Shown: positions 22,197 through 33,061, counted from the stretch's first letter. The stretch is DNA of 64,000 bases from Isoetes taiwanensis (GCA_021234155.1 JAJEKV010000062.1:4343025-4407024); one strand, 5' to 3'. The notes: generated by a model not told the origin, from the letters alone. Numbers and translations are program-made.

Positions 22197-22499
22197 GGAG
22201 AGCATTTTGTACTCATGGATAACAAAGGTGGCATTGATTGGTGCTCAGCTGAAGTTTGGCATCCAAAATCTAAGCATGTTCCCAAGCATTATCATTTTGT
22301 AAGGGACCTTGTGGCTGATAAACAGGTTCAGATTGAGCATGTTCCTACACGGGACAATACTGCAGATCTCTTGACTAAGCCTTTGGCTCGTGAGCTCTTT
22401 GAGTGACATCAACTTGGTATTGGTCTTGATAGATTCCAGATCTCATCTCCAGGAGGAGGAGGTTGAGCATGGAGATGGTGACCTCTCATCAAGGAGGAG
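22197..22499 (+). pseudogene. 3' end of a Ty1/copia polyprotein (RNase H region)
   Basis: The frame to the stop at 22404-22406 reads DNKGGIDWCS, HPKSKHVPKHYHFVRDLV and VPTRDNTADLLTKPLARELF. These are the closing motifs of copia RNase H (family HARTKHIDVRYHFIRE and ENVADIFTKPL). All upstream parts (gag, integrase, most of RT) are missing; the element is truncated right next to the LINE relic. After the stop a purine-rich aaggaggag (22491-22499) acts as the polypurine tract before the LTR. Confidence 0.85.
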
Positions 22500-22823
22500 T
22501 GTCGAGATATATGATATCGAGATCACCATCTTGACAGCACTCAGCACAGAGGTGCTGACTATGTGCTGAATCAGCACTTCATCAGCACCTACACCAGCCC
22601 ACCCACTTGCCTTAATTAGCTACGGCACCTACTTGCCTTTATTAGTTACGGCATTATTAAGTGTGGTCGGTAACGGGAGCAGTTATTATTTACTGCCCCT
22701 TTTTATATCTTGTATTCATACTTACGATTCAATACAATTCCAATTTGCCTTTGTTTTGGGAGCTTGCGCTCTCGGATATTGGTGTGCATCCCCTTCTCTC
22801 CCTTTCTTGGTGCAACCTTGACA
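22500..22823 (+). mobile_element. 3' LTR of the truncated copia element, 324 bp
   Basis: The LTR begins TGTCGAGATATATGATATCG directly after the polypurine tract and ends ..CCTTGACA, so the termini TGTCGA and TTGACA form the usual short inverted repeat. It contains several cagcac repeats near its start and a TATA-like tttttatatc at about 22700. With the 5' half of the element lost, no target duplication can be tested. Confidence 0.75.
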
Positions 22824-24160
22824 GAAAGTGGAAAGTATAATAATACGACATGCATATACCCCTTCTGATATGGCCAAAGAGCTAATCTCCACCAAAAACA
22901 GCTTCCCAAAATTGCCCGCAAATGGTAACCACCTTAATCGGGATCACCGCGGCCTTGAAGCTATCGTATTCTACTTAGCTGCGTGGGAGATAGTTTGGCG
23001 TCGTGTGATCTCTATCTTTCATTTCTTTTCGTTGACCGTGTTTTACAAACAAATTTATTGTGCGGGTTTATGTTTATCGGGCGTCGTGGATGTCATTCCG
23101 TAGAAAGTATTAGTAGTGTACTTATGGGTGTATCACATAGACATCGAATTGTCCATTTCAAAGATGCGGATCGCGTGACCTTGCGGGGTATAGGCATCAC
23201 GGTTTTACGGACATGATTATAGCGTAAAGGTCGGAAACCGAGCTTGAGGCGGTTGAATTGCCCCCTTTAAGTGAACTTTGTAAGTCACGGACTAATGAGA
23301 ACAATGTAATTGCAATGAAGAAATGCATGGTGACGAGGTGCAAGCGGGAATGTCTCGAAAAGGAAAAGTGAGGATGAGTTTCAAAACCTTCACACCGTTT
23401 GAGGTATTTGCTAACATATTCAGATGGCGAGGGAAGTTCGAAAAGCTCAGAAGACATATCGTGCTTTCTCCCCTACTATTTTTGTGGATGGCTTATTTTT
23501 GGTTCCGACACAGGATGTTGATTCCATGAATCATCCGGTCAACTAACGAAGGTCAGCGTAGTTAAGTCCTCCTTTAAGTTCGGATACTTTCTTCCAAAAC
23601 ACACATTATGTTGTCATTCTTTCTCATGAGCTTAGTAGCTATGAGACAAAAACCCTCTAATAATTGAGTTTTGTTCTTCGTTAATTGTCAACTAGAGCGA
23701 AGGAAATAGAAAAAGAGAGGCTGCACAACTTTTTGGGGCCGTTTGAGGGACCATATGAGACACTCCGTCACGGTGGATATTCGAGTATGGTGAGGGGAGG
23801 AAGTCATTTATCTGACCACCATGGAAGCGAATGGCCATTATCGGAGCTAAGAGTGCTAATGGAGCCGAGAGGAGTTCTTGGCGACTTCCATTATTTCATT
23901 GATGGCATTAGGGTTGGTTCTGAGGGCAAGAGGAAATGATAGTGAGTTCGCGATCAACAAGAAATTGTCTATCGCCTAAGCGCTTTGAATCTCGGTTTTT
24001 ATTTGTGTTTTGTCCAGATGTTTTTTTAGGGTTCCGTGATTTTGTCCGATATTTTTTAGGGTTCCAGTACAATTATTTAAAAACGTTACCATCATATTTT
24101 ACTTTAACCACGTTTTTTACTATTTATCTCTTGCCGGTTGTCTATTTTTGTCAATGTTAA
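22824..24160. other. No recognisable gene
   Basis: Short plus-strand frames occur (22983-23216, 23685-23939), but none shows a domain. The last, ending VLGDFHYFIDGIRVGSEGKR, may be a decayed exon. The region lies between the copia LTR and the histone-like pseudogene and could be the promoter side of the latter. Confidence 0.3.
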
Positions 24161-24161
24161 G

Positions 24162-24188
24162 TAGTATAAAAGCCATCCGTGAGAAGCC
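24162..24188 (+). promoter_or_regulatory. TATA-like box of the histone H3-like sequence
   Basis: agtataaaag at 24162-24171 lies only 18 bp before the ATG at 24189. The short spacing would leave almost no leader, so its use is uncertain. Confidence 0.35.
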
Positions 24189-25047
24189 ATGGCAAGAACT
24201 AAGCAAGCTGCAAGGACCCATCAAGGTGGTGTAAGGCCCGGTGATTACATTAGTCCGACTCCTTCATCTCAATCTGAAGTCTACGATAGAGATTCTTCTC
24301 CTCGACCATGCCTAACGAAGAAGACCGGAAAAGAAATCCGCGCAATGGGGCGGGAGAAGCGACTCGGAGTAAGTAGGGAGGTGCACTCCGGTTCGGGAGC
24401 GGATGAAAATGTGAGAGGCCGTGCGAGAATATAGCCGGAATAATTATTGGGCAACCGCCTCTTCTTGCTCTTCTTGCTCCTCCTGCTCCTCCAGTGGAGG
24501 CGCCGGAACCTTCAAATCAAAGGAGGAGGCCAACGCCCGAAAGGGGAAAGGCGACCCGAAATGTGAGAGGCGGCCGGAAGAGTCGGTAGAACAACGGCCG
24601 CAAATCTTGGGGTGAGGGCAGCGGCGGGAAGAGTCGGCGAACAGCGACCTCAAATCTTGGGGTGGGTGAGGGTAGTGGCCGGAAGCGGAAGGCGAAGCGG
24701 CATTAAAAGCGCTTCGAGATTAAAGTATCGAGGAAAGAGCGAGATGGTCATTCCGGCGTCTCCCATTTGCGGGGCTTGTGAAAGAGATTACGCAAGAGTG
24801 TGGTGCGATACATCATACGATTCTGAAATTCAAGCAACGCCTTAAATGCTCTTCAAATGGCTTCGAGGCGGAGTTGGTGTCGGTCTGTTCGAGGACTTCG
24901 CGACTTGCAGCAATACATGCCAAGCGGGTGACTGTCATGCCCAAGGACATGCGCCTCGTCTTACGCATAAGGGATCCCGAGTACTATGGTCAAAATTTTA
25001 TGGCTGAATACAACAAGAAGAAAGACCCCCCAGAAAAAAGGCCGTGA
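24189..25047 (+). pseudogene. Divergent histone H3-like (possibly CENH3-like) pseudogene
   Basis: The N-terminus MARTKQAARTHQGG copies the H3 tail (MARTKQTARKSTGG). A long unique tail of low-complexity and basic sequence follows in shifting frames. The histone fold restarts near 24697 with AALKALRD, a TAA stop at 24721, then FRRLPFAGLVKEITQE (H3: IRKLPFQRLVREIAQD). It ends AAIHAKRVTVMPKDM (H3: CAIHAKRVTIMPKDI). In the helix 2 region a reading one base over gives SNALNALQMAS (H3: SSAVMALQEAC). Two indels there therefore cancel out. About four extra residues sit in loop 1, as in centromeric H3, and the C-terminus is extended. The stop and frame breaks point to a pseudogene. Confidence 0.7.
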
Positions 25048-25190
25048 AGTGCCTTTGTGTTTTTTTCATATGTATAATATTCTTTAATGTAATGGCTTTA
25101 TAAGCTTAATCTCTTAGTCCATTTCTTTCTTAGAAGCCTAGGTTCGCACTTTGTATTTTCTTTTTTTTTTTTAATGTTAGACGTGAGGAT

Positions 25191-25251
25191 CACACGACGC
25201 GCAGCAAGCATTGTGCTTTTTTGTTGCACATAGTAGTTTTTGCGTCGTGTG
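25191..25251. repeat. 10-bp perfect inverted repeat, possible hairpin
   Basis: CACACGACGC (25191-25200) and GCGTCGTGTG (25242-25251) flank a 41-nt loop. Inside the loop gcagcaa and ttgttgc could extend a second short stem. It lies about 150 bp after the histone-like pseudogene and does not match the metazoan histone 3' stem-loop. It could be the ends of a tiny inverted-repeat element. Confidence 0.5.
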
Positions 25252-25652
25252 CAGGTACCTCGCCTTCTACTAGTTCCATAGGCACATCATTAGGTATGTA
25301 TGTTATATAGATCTTTGACATAGTTTAGCAAATCTTCTCGGCTGAATTTTCCTAAAGGATGAACATGAGACTTCACCTGTTTCCTAAATATGCAAGGTTC
25401 ATATTGGAGATCATGTGCCAATTCAGTTTGCCAATGTTTGAGCCATTTTGCTTCTTTTCGCTTGACGAACTTCTTAAAAGTGCTGCCATGTTTCTAGATG
25501 TTTCGTCAAAATTTATGTAATTAACTTCTAATATGTAGCATAATAATAATATATTAACGTCCTCTGGAGCCCGAGGGCTATGGGACAAGGAAAATACATA
25601 TCTAGTACACTCAATGAAGTAGTGGAGTCTCTAATCATGTAGAGATATATCT

Positions 25653-25964
25653 CTAGCCATGTTCAACATTATTCAAAAGCTCTCTAAGAAAGTTTCCCAA
25701 GTGAGGGAGTGAGGGAGTGTGTTGAAACAACTCATTCATGGGTAGCTTCCAGTCAATCATAGAATATTTGGCGCGAAGTGTGTCATGTCTATGACAGTAA
25801 TATATAGCATGTTTCTCCGTTTCTATGTCCTCCTGACAAGCACAAATCCTCTGACTCTCCTCAAGTTTCAACCATCTCCCTTTTTCAATCATTAAGCAAT
25901 GAGAACCCATGCGAGTGCGTGCAATCGCTCTGATTTGCCCTGGAAACATGCCGTGAAGGCACAA
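25653..25964 (-). pseudogene. LINE C-terminal fragment (zinc-knuckle region)
   Basis: The minus frame contains RTRMGSHCLMIEKGRW, LEESQRICACQEDIETEKHA and IYYCHRHDTLRAKYSM. The CxC...H...C arrangement after a GSHxLxIExGRW-like block is typical of the tail of LINE ORF2 proteins. It resembles in layout the end of the LINE at 20.66-22.18 kb. No RT domain is attached, so this is a 5'-truncated or broken copy. Confidence 0.65.
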
Positions 25965-27006
25965 ATACGGCTGTATGGCATGGCTATGCTCTGGATTAAA
26001 ATCTCTAATATAGTATTGGAGCTTCTTTTTAGGGGGTGAACAGGGGGTTTTCTTTGTGTTTTTGTACGCTTTTTACAAAGGTTTTCTTAAGATTTCATGG
26101 CGTATTCGAATGGATGTACTAATGCGTACATCTAGAGTGCATCATTTCTTAGTTGTTGATTTAGCTTTTTTTTTCAATGGTCCAACATCCAAAGGCTCAC
26201 AACAAAAGCCCCTCTTTTTATTTTAGGGGGTGAACATGCAAGCCTCGTGGATAGCATTTTAGGGCATTCTTTGCCCTAAAGCTTGGCCATGAACCACTGT
26301 TGGGGTTGGCCGACATCACGGCACATCGGTTTGAAGCGGCGTTTGCGGCATATTTGAAGCGGCCAGTTTGTCAAGGCGGATGTCAAGTTTTGGGCCTTTA
26401 TAAAAAACTTCTAGGGCAAATCGAGTTGGGGGTTTCTCCTACGGCAGAGAGCTCGGGGAGGTTTCATCTGCGGCCCGAGCTCGGGAGTTCGAGACTAGTT
26501 TTAGATTTTTGGGATTTTTGGCATACACATGATCGAACACTATTGACTCAGTTTACGAAGGTGCTTACGTTTTAGAACCACCCCAAACAGCGGCAGCGAT
26601 CCCCTCCACGGAAGCATTGGCTTCGCCATTATACCCGGTAGCCAAAGGTCGGATATGGGGTTTTAGGTGTATCGTCGATCCGTCCACGGCACGGAACCAA
26701 AACCAAGGTAAACTTTCTTCCCCGTTTTTCTTTCTGGGAAGCCATAAATTATGTGTACATGTTTCTTTTCTGTTACTATCCATATCAATGCCGGGCAAGC
26801 TTAAGGCTCAACTACCGTTCCAAGGACCCTTTAAAGCTAAGTTATGTCTCGTATTTTTTTTACCGAATCTGAGCTAATGGCTCTCAATCTCTCGAGTAAA
26901 ATTGGAGCAAGATCATTTATCGGGATTGTGATTTTGTCTTTTTACATCCGATCTCAAATGTAGGTCTACCTAATCTAAAAGAATGAGCTGAAGTTAGATT
27001 TTTGTG
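25965..27006. other. No recognisable gene
   Basis: The phrase ttagggggtgaaca occurs at about 26031 and again at 26223, hinting at a short dispersed repeat. The plus frame 26300-26575 (92 codons) shows no domain I know. Confidence 0.3.
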
Positions 27007-27222
27007 ATGGGGGTGGAAGCTAAGATGGCACTCTGTTTTTTGTTTCTCTGGACAATGAGTACAGATGCTGCCACACCAGCTCTGTTTGTATTTGGCGATT
27101 CGCAAGTAGATCCTGGAAATAACAACTATTTGGCAACTACGGCAAAGGCAAACTTCCCTCCTTATGGACAGCAATTTGATACTAGGCAGCCAACGGGCAG
27201 GTTTTCACTGTGGACACTGTGA
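27007..27222 (+). pseudogene. GDSL esterase/lipase first exon, fused out of frame to foreign sequence
   Basis: From ATG 27007 a hydrophobic signal peptide ([16 protein letters not shown]) leads into [19 protein letters not shown], then [11 protein letters not shown] and PTGRF. This is block I of plant GDSL lipases, secreted enzymes that hydrolyse cutin or other esters. The serine of FGDS is present, but the usual following leucine is glutamine. The homology stops at PTGRFS, where the family continues with NGR, and the frame ends a few codons later. All later blocks (Asn, and the Asp/His of the catalytic set) are missing. Confidence 0.85.
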
Positions 27223-27385
27223 AGTTTGGTTTTGCAATGGCTTTTGTAGCCACAGTTCTAGCATGGAGAATTCTTGAAAAAGCTGGATTGCTTGATGAAG
27301 CAAGGGGTACAATCTTGTTTGGATTCTGATTATTTTATAAACGTTCATCCTTCCAAGAATGAGCTATACTTCCGGGTGAAATTTC
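27213..27385 (+). pseudogene. GH9 endo-1,4-beta-glucanase fragment joined to the GDSL fragment
   Basis: In a different frame from the GDSL part the DNA encodes [20 protein letters not shown] and ARGTI. After a frameshift it gives DSDYFINVHPSKNELYFRV. Plant GH9 cellulases have DxVKFGFPMAFTxTMLSW and KWGTDYFIKAHPSPN in the same spacing. The junction with GDSL lies within about 15 bp around 27200-27213. Two unrelated gene pieces placed end to end suggest capture by a Helitron or Pack-MULE, or repair-mediated joining. Confidence 0.75.
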
Positions 27386-27545
27386 ACCCCTTATCCTTCT
27401 AAGCATTATCTTATCTTCTATTTTTCATTATGCATTGTGCTCTCTCTCGTTTGTTCTAAGCTTAATTCCACACTGTTAAACCATGGAATTCATTGCTTTA
27501 AGTTATGCAATGGCGCTTTCCTTTGTCCAGGCTCGAATTTACATA

Positions 27546-27641
27546 CTACCTTGCTAGCATTTGTCATGTTCTTGGAAAGTTTTTGCATATGTGCTACCTT
27601 GCTAGCATTTGTCATGTTCTTGGAAAGTTTTTGCATATGTG
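27546..27641 (+). repeat. 48-bp tandem duplication x2
   Basis: Two identical adjacent copies starting ctaccttgctagcatttgtc. They are in phase with the open frame there, but that frame has no recognised product. Confidence 0.9.
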
Positions 27642-28027
27642 CTGCTCAAAATATGTTAATGCTAAAGTATTCTCTGTAGTATTCTCTATGCAGGTTCAAA
27701 AAAAATTTGCAGGATGTTGATATCTCTAGCAATGCTTACGATGGCAAGGAAGATCAAGTTTGTCGCATGATCCATTTCTATTTTATGTGTAACTACCAAT
27801 GCCTATAGTTTCTATTCAGTCAAGATAAATTGAGCGCGTTGTTGCAACAATGCTATTTTAGAATGATTTCAAGACAATTTGAGCACATTATTACAATGTT
27901 GTCATTTTGGAGCCTATAAATTATGCAATTTAAAATATATGGTTTGCAATAACACATCAATCATTTTGTACTTATATTTTATTTTGATTTTTATTTTTTT
28001 GTTTACCTCAGAGTTTATCTATGTTTG

Positions 28028-28440
28028 TTTCTTTTGTGGCCCGAAGGGCCAAATTTTTTTTGTAATATAACAATCAACATAACTGCTATGAACATTAATT
28101 AACACAAACTATTACATTAGACATGTTTAAAATTAAATTCCCCCTTAAACCCCCTTTTGTTTGAGTGCATATTCACACGGGGGGTGACGTAGGGCAGCGA
28201 GAGCCCCTGTAATTATGTTTTGCACGTACAAAATCAACACCATATAGTATATTGCTTGAAATCTTATAGTATTTTGCAAATCTTGTTATACAGTATAACA
28301 AATTCTATACATCCATACCCCACAAACGAGGAACTTTGTGTACGGTGTAGATTAAGGAATAAGGGGTGAATATGCCTATTCAACAGCTCTCGTTGCCCGC
28401 AGTCACCCCCCGTGTGAATATGCACTCAAACAAACAAGCC
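28028..28440. mobile_element. MITE-like repeat with ~46-bp terminal inverted repeats and an extended flank
   Basis: tgtttgagtgcatattcaca followed by cggggggtgac (28158-28204) is repeated in inverted orientation at 28386-28432 with about three mismatches. The flank at 28028-28157, beginning tggcccgaagggccaaattt and ending cccccttaaaccccctttt, is also found, reversed, at 33062-33215. The shared repeat is therefore larger than the inverted pair alone. No coding capacity is seen. I could not define a target duplication. Confidence 0.65.
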
Positions 28441-29834
28441 ACAAGAAGGTCACACTATGCGTGAAATATCTGTCATGTTAGTTCCAACAAATCTAAGAAG
28501 TTTCACCTTTGCTTTGCAGGTGAGGTGGTAGACTTTCAAGTTGAACACCTCAATCAGATAATGGAAGAGTTGTCTCAACATATCTTTCTTACTTTACCTC
28601 TGGTTTTGAATTTATGTTCTCTTTTATTCTAACATGCCTCTCCTGATTTACAGTCAAACAGAGAATCTATTGGAAGTGCAGATACTGCAAACACTTTAGA
28701 AAGCCCAAAGTAAGCCTTGAGCATTCATCTACTTGATTTAATAAAGGATTACCTGATGTTAAGGACATCCAATGTAGATTGAAGTATCTAAAAATGGTCG
28801 TTAAATTCATACTAGACTAAAATCTCCTAAAGTTACAAAGCCATCATTGTATTTGTAGATTGTGAAAGGGTAATATTGAAATGTACTTGTTGTAGTGACC
28901 TTTCTTCACTTCCATTTGCACAAAACAAAGATGGTATGAACTTGAATTGTGAAAGTTTACAGATATTATCACCATGATGAAGGTCAAATCTATGGACTTT
29001 CAATGCTCTTCTTGAAGCATGTTGATGCAAAATTAGAAGAAAGATTGTTATTTATATTTATTGGGAAGGTATGTTCAATCCCGATGCTTTTTATTGATTG
29101 GTTTCCTCTACTTGCTATTTAAAACAGTATTTTTAATGTTGAATGAGATAGCCCAAATAGTTCTACAGAAGGTGGTTCGACGTTACCTTCAGAGGGATGC
29201 GATCCTTATTTCTGCAATAAGGTGCCTTGCACAACTTGCAGAGATAGGATGCACAGCTGTATCCACATGCAACTTTGAACATCTTGGAAATATTATACTG
29301 GATGCATGGCAATTACTTAAGGAGTTACGACTCCTTTTGCAACAATATCTTTGTACATATGCTCCTTAGAACTGTAACTACTTTTCCTTATGGATATAAG
29401 CGTGTAGCTGGTGAAGGAGGATTTGGAATGATAATGGCAGAGGATAGGGATATAGTCATAAGTATGAGGCACTGTTATCCAGTTATCACCCTGGATTTGT
29501 AGTTTATAACTGGATTGTTTGCCAGGAATTTTTTATCATGAACTTATAAGGGTGCACCTTCCAAGTTAGCGTAGCACTAGAATAAGTTATGACATGTAAA
29601 ATGAAATCTATGCACACGTTATTTAATCATTTGGATAAGTGCAAATCGTGATGACTCTAAAATATTCAATTGAACGATTTATTTGAACGTATAATACATC
29701 TAGAATGTGGCGTGGAAATTCTAGGATTATGATAAGATTTGGTATATATGCACATGGCATATCCACCATTATTTATGTAATGTATAAATCGATATGTGCC
29801 TTATTTCATCATTTGAGAACGTAGAAATTGGCTT
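28441..29834 (+). other. Exon-like pieces of an unidentified gene
   Basis: After a ttgctttgcag acceptor (28520) the DNA reads GEVVDFQVEHLNQIMEELSQ. Another exon-like piece, NRESIGSADTANTLESPK, ends near 28710 at a gtaagc donor. A third frame, 29061-29369, encodes QKVVRRYLQRDAILISAIRC. They may be exons of one plus-strand gene, but I recognise no family and cannot join them with confidence. Confidence 0.3.
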
Positions 29835-30255
29835 ATTTGGTGTAGATTAGGGTGTATTTGTATTGACATTTGCCTTATTCATTTATGATATTGATTTTGA
29901 TTGATTATGCCCATGAATGATGAATGATATTAAATATTACATGTGGCTTAAAATGCAAACACATGGCGGAAGAAAGGCATTGCCACATGTTGATTATCTA
30001 AAAGGACTTTCATCAATGTAATCTGTAAAAATCTAGACGTGTATATATTTGGTGTAGATTGGAGTGGATTTGTGTGACATCTACTTTAAATATTTGGTGT
30101 AGATTAGGGTATATTTGGTTTATAATATCGATTTTGAATGATTGTGCCTATGAATGATATTATATATTATATGTGGCTTAGAATGCAAACACGTGGCTTT
30201 AAAAATAGCATTTGATTAGTGACACATGCCAACTATCCAAAGGGACTTCCATTCT
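29835..30255 (+). repeat. Two diverged direct copies of a ~170-bp A+T-rich unit
   Basis: The phrases atttggtgtagattagggt, gattttga.tgattatgcc, tgtggctta.aatgcaaacac and actatccaaagggactt recur at about 29838-30015 and 30093-30255. They lie immediately upstream of the TATA-like ttaaatag at 30256, so they form the duplicated upstream region of the small Helitron relative. Confidence 0.65.
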
Positions 30256-30920
30256 TTAAATAGAAGATGTTCCTAGCATCTTAGCATATTGAAGCAATTG
30301 AAGTATTGGTGTGAGCATTCCATCCTTGCTTCGTTCCTCACATCCAAGGTATATATTTTACCAATATGTTATATTGTTGAAGTTTAGGTTGTTTGATATT
30401 GAAGAAACAATTTTCTCTTGTTCTAGTCTAATTGGTGAATGTATATTGTTTGTGCTTCGAACTATTGTGTGGACTTATGGTTATTGAATATGTTATCGCC
30501 TAGCTTTTGGAGGGCATTGAAGCACCAAAGACTATTATCATGATGCCATCACAAATAAAAAGGTCTATATACATAGCAATTGTTAAAGAGAATAATGATG
30601 AATTGTATCATGTACAATGTGGATGGATCCATGAGTCATCAGAATGTTTGTTAGATGCATTAGTTGTGGAACACTTCGTTCCTATCTCCATCTTTGATAG
30701 AGTAGAATGTGTGGAAACAAATGAGCCATCTGGTGCCATACCCTATCCTATAGTCGTCGACCTCAACATCTATGTATCATATGGGCAAGGAACACAATGC
30801 AATAGCGCGGGTTCAAATCCCATATGCTCTCGAACTAATACATAGTCTAACAAAATTCTTAGTATGTAAGCGAGAAAAGATAGGAAGGTTGGGGAAGAGG
30901 AAATGTTCGCGGTGGCCCAG
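30256..30920 (+). mobile_element. Internally deleted relative of the 9-17 kb Helitron
   Basis: A TATA-like box, leader, intron (30349-30505) and ORF match the left end of the larger element. After about 250 bp of the ORF the sequence passes straight into tatcatatgggcaa..gcgcgggttcaaatccc and then gttggggaagaggaaatgtt. In the larger element these occur only at 16.5 and 16.9 kb. About 7 kb of Rep-helicase DNA is absent. This is the usual relation of a non-autonomous to an autonomous element. Confidence 0.6.
30507..30845 (+). pseudogene. Second copy of the Helitron-associated small ORF
   Basis: It encodes IKRSIYIAIVKENNDELYHV, then QCGWIHESSE and DRVECVETNEPSG. These correspond residue by residue to the 9337 ORF (IKKFLYITIKGTGDELYHV, ECGWIQGSSE). 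The position of the ATG is TTG here, so the start codon appears lost. After VETNEPSGAIPYP the frame runs on into the terminal repeat of the element and has no relation to the original C-terminus. The conserved DELYHV.CGWI..SSE core in two diverged copies suggests past selection on the protein. Confidence 0.5.
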
Positions 30921-32930
30921 GTATATTGATTACCTTAGTCTAAAGTTATAAAAATAGTGTTATATAAAAATAGTGTTATATGTGTTAATGTATTATAATA
31001 AAGTCACTAAAAAGTTCTTATAGAGAAGGATGCCCATAAGGTGCCCACTTAAGGGAAAAAACTTTCTTATGATGTGCCTTTTCTTTTTTTCTTTTTTAAA
31101 ATCTTCTAATTTCACATAACATAATGAAATTTGCTATTGAACCACACTGTTTTGGATCGACATTCTCGGGAGAGGATGAGCGATACATATTTGGCTTCTT
31201 AGGTATTCTGTGTTCTTTTCATAGCATATAGTAGCTTTGTGGCAACTTTTCTCTTAAGCTTCTTCTTGAGCCTCTATTCCAATTGTTTGAGGAGCTTATA
31301 ACATTGGAGGATTTCAAGTGGATTCAAACTTGCTTCGTCTACTATGCAAAAGTTTTGCATCCAAGCACTGGCCACCATCATAGTTTTTCTCTCTTCCTTT
31401 CCAAGTGTTTCTCTCTCCATCTTCAAGTCTTTGGGGTCAAACTACGATCCTCTACAATCCAATAACAATTCTTTTTATATTGCTCGCATTTTCATCAAGT
31501 CCCCGAATGTGACGGGTCTGCCGGGTTAGCCCTCTAGGTAACTCAAGATCCCATCAAGACTTGCATGAATACCAAAAAATTGGTATATATGAGTTGAATA
31601 ATGCAATAGAAAAGCATTCTTAAGTTCAAGGTAAATAATTGGATCTTTAATCCCAGCCATATCCAATACAACATACGAGCTCTACTCTCCAAGATACAAT
31701 GTCATGCTATATACAACGACAATGCTTCACACTCTAAGAATCCATAAGTTAAGTTTATAAAACAATAACAAGGCCTTGCTAAAGGCTCACAAATATCTTC
31801 CAGACTTCTAATTAAGACTCGGAACTACGCGACAATCCTTCAAGCCTCATGTCTACCTGCATACACCATGAATACTTGGGGTTAGTCACAAAGACTAAGT
31901 AAGGTTTAAGGGTGCTAATAAATGCCCAAGATATCATATACAACCAATCATGCCTATAGCAATACAACCATGAGGTCCATTACCTTCCTTCCTTCCATAT
32001 AGACAACTTATTACGAGAGTCCCACTGTGCAAAACCTATATGTCCTTAGCTTTGAAACTCCTACAAAAATATAAAAGAATATAATATCATGATAGCGTAT
32101 ATATACATGAGAACATTGTTGAGGAGCATTAGATTGACATAGATGCTTGAATGAAGATCAAAATAGCTCGGTCTACAAATCTGGATCCTTGCTTGGTTGA
32201 TTGGAAATATTTCATTGAAGTAAGCTGAAATTCAATATAGTCAATCAATCTCGAGGCAAGAAATCCAATTCAACAGGCCATTGATAGCCGCTTCGAACAA
32301 CTGCTTAAAAATCTTATTTGGAATCTTGCCATTGAAAAGCTTAAATCTCTAAACAATGGCAATTATATATATCCCTCATGATCATGCATTACGCAAATGC
32401 AATGGTGCTATAAACAACTCAAATCTATGATCTATAATCTTGGAATTTCTATGCACCTGTACAATTTAGTCATCATTGCAATACGATGAGTAAACTGAAG
32501 ATGTCATCTCTCCCATTACAGTTTTCCACTTGACGTTCTTGTGCTCACTTGACCTTTTTTGGTAACATGAACCTGCGATAAAAAGCATGCATGGGCAGAT
32601 CATCCAGTTACTCTGCATACCTAGAATTCAGATGACGAAATGAGAAGAAAAGAGTGATTTGTTAACTTCTACTGGAGATTTTACTTTATGAGCCCCATGA
32701 GTTCTTTATCATCTAGAACATCCTCCGGGGAGAAAGAGGAGAAAGAAATATCATCTATGCAATGGATCCATGCATCTAGGAGTTGTTATTCCCAACACAA
32801 ACTGCTAGTATATTGGCAACCATATCAGGCATCCAGTGAAAAATCTAGAGCCTTTGCAACTTTGCCCTACCATATATATTCACAATCAATATCTGTGCGG
32901 CATTTGCTCAACATTTGGGGTGGGAAATCC
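30921..32930. other. No recognisable gene
   Basis: A+T-rich DNA. The frame 31283-31529 (+) and the frames around 32690 have no domain. A purine/pyrimidine-rich tract tttcttttttcttttt lies at about 31080. I see nothing else to report. Confidence 0.4.

Positions 32931-33014
<84 letters not shown>
32931..33014 (+). repeat. (AAC)28 microsatellite
   Basis: An uninterrupted run of aac, 84 bp. It creates artificial poly-Asn, poly-Thr and poly-Gln frames that are not genes. Confidence 0.97.
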
Positions 33015-33015
<1 letters not shown>

Positions 33016-33061
33016 TAACACATAACTACCATTAACATTAATTCTCTGCCTTATATAACAT

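Noticed and set aside
24189-24434. Intact histone H3 gene starting at 24189
   Set aside because: The frame leaves the H3 sequence after 14 residues; the fold resumes in another frame after a stop codon and with indels.
32688-33035. Open frames across 32.7-33.0 kb with poly-Asn or poly-Thr tails
   Set aside because: They are created by the (AAC)28 microsatellite and have no other support.
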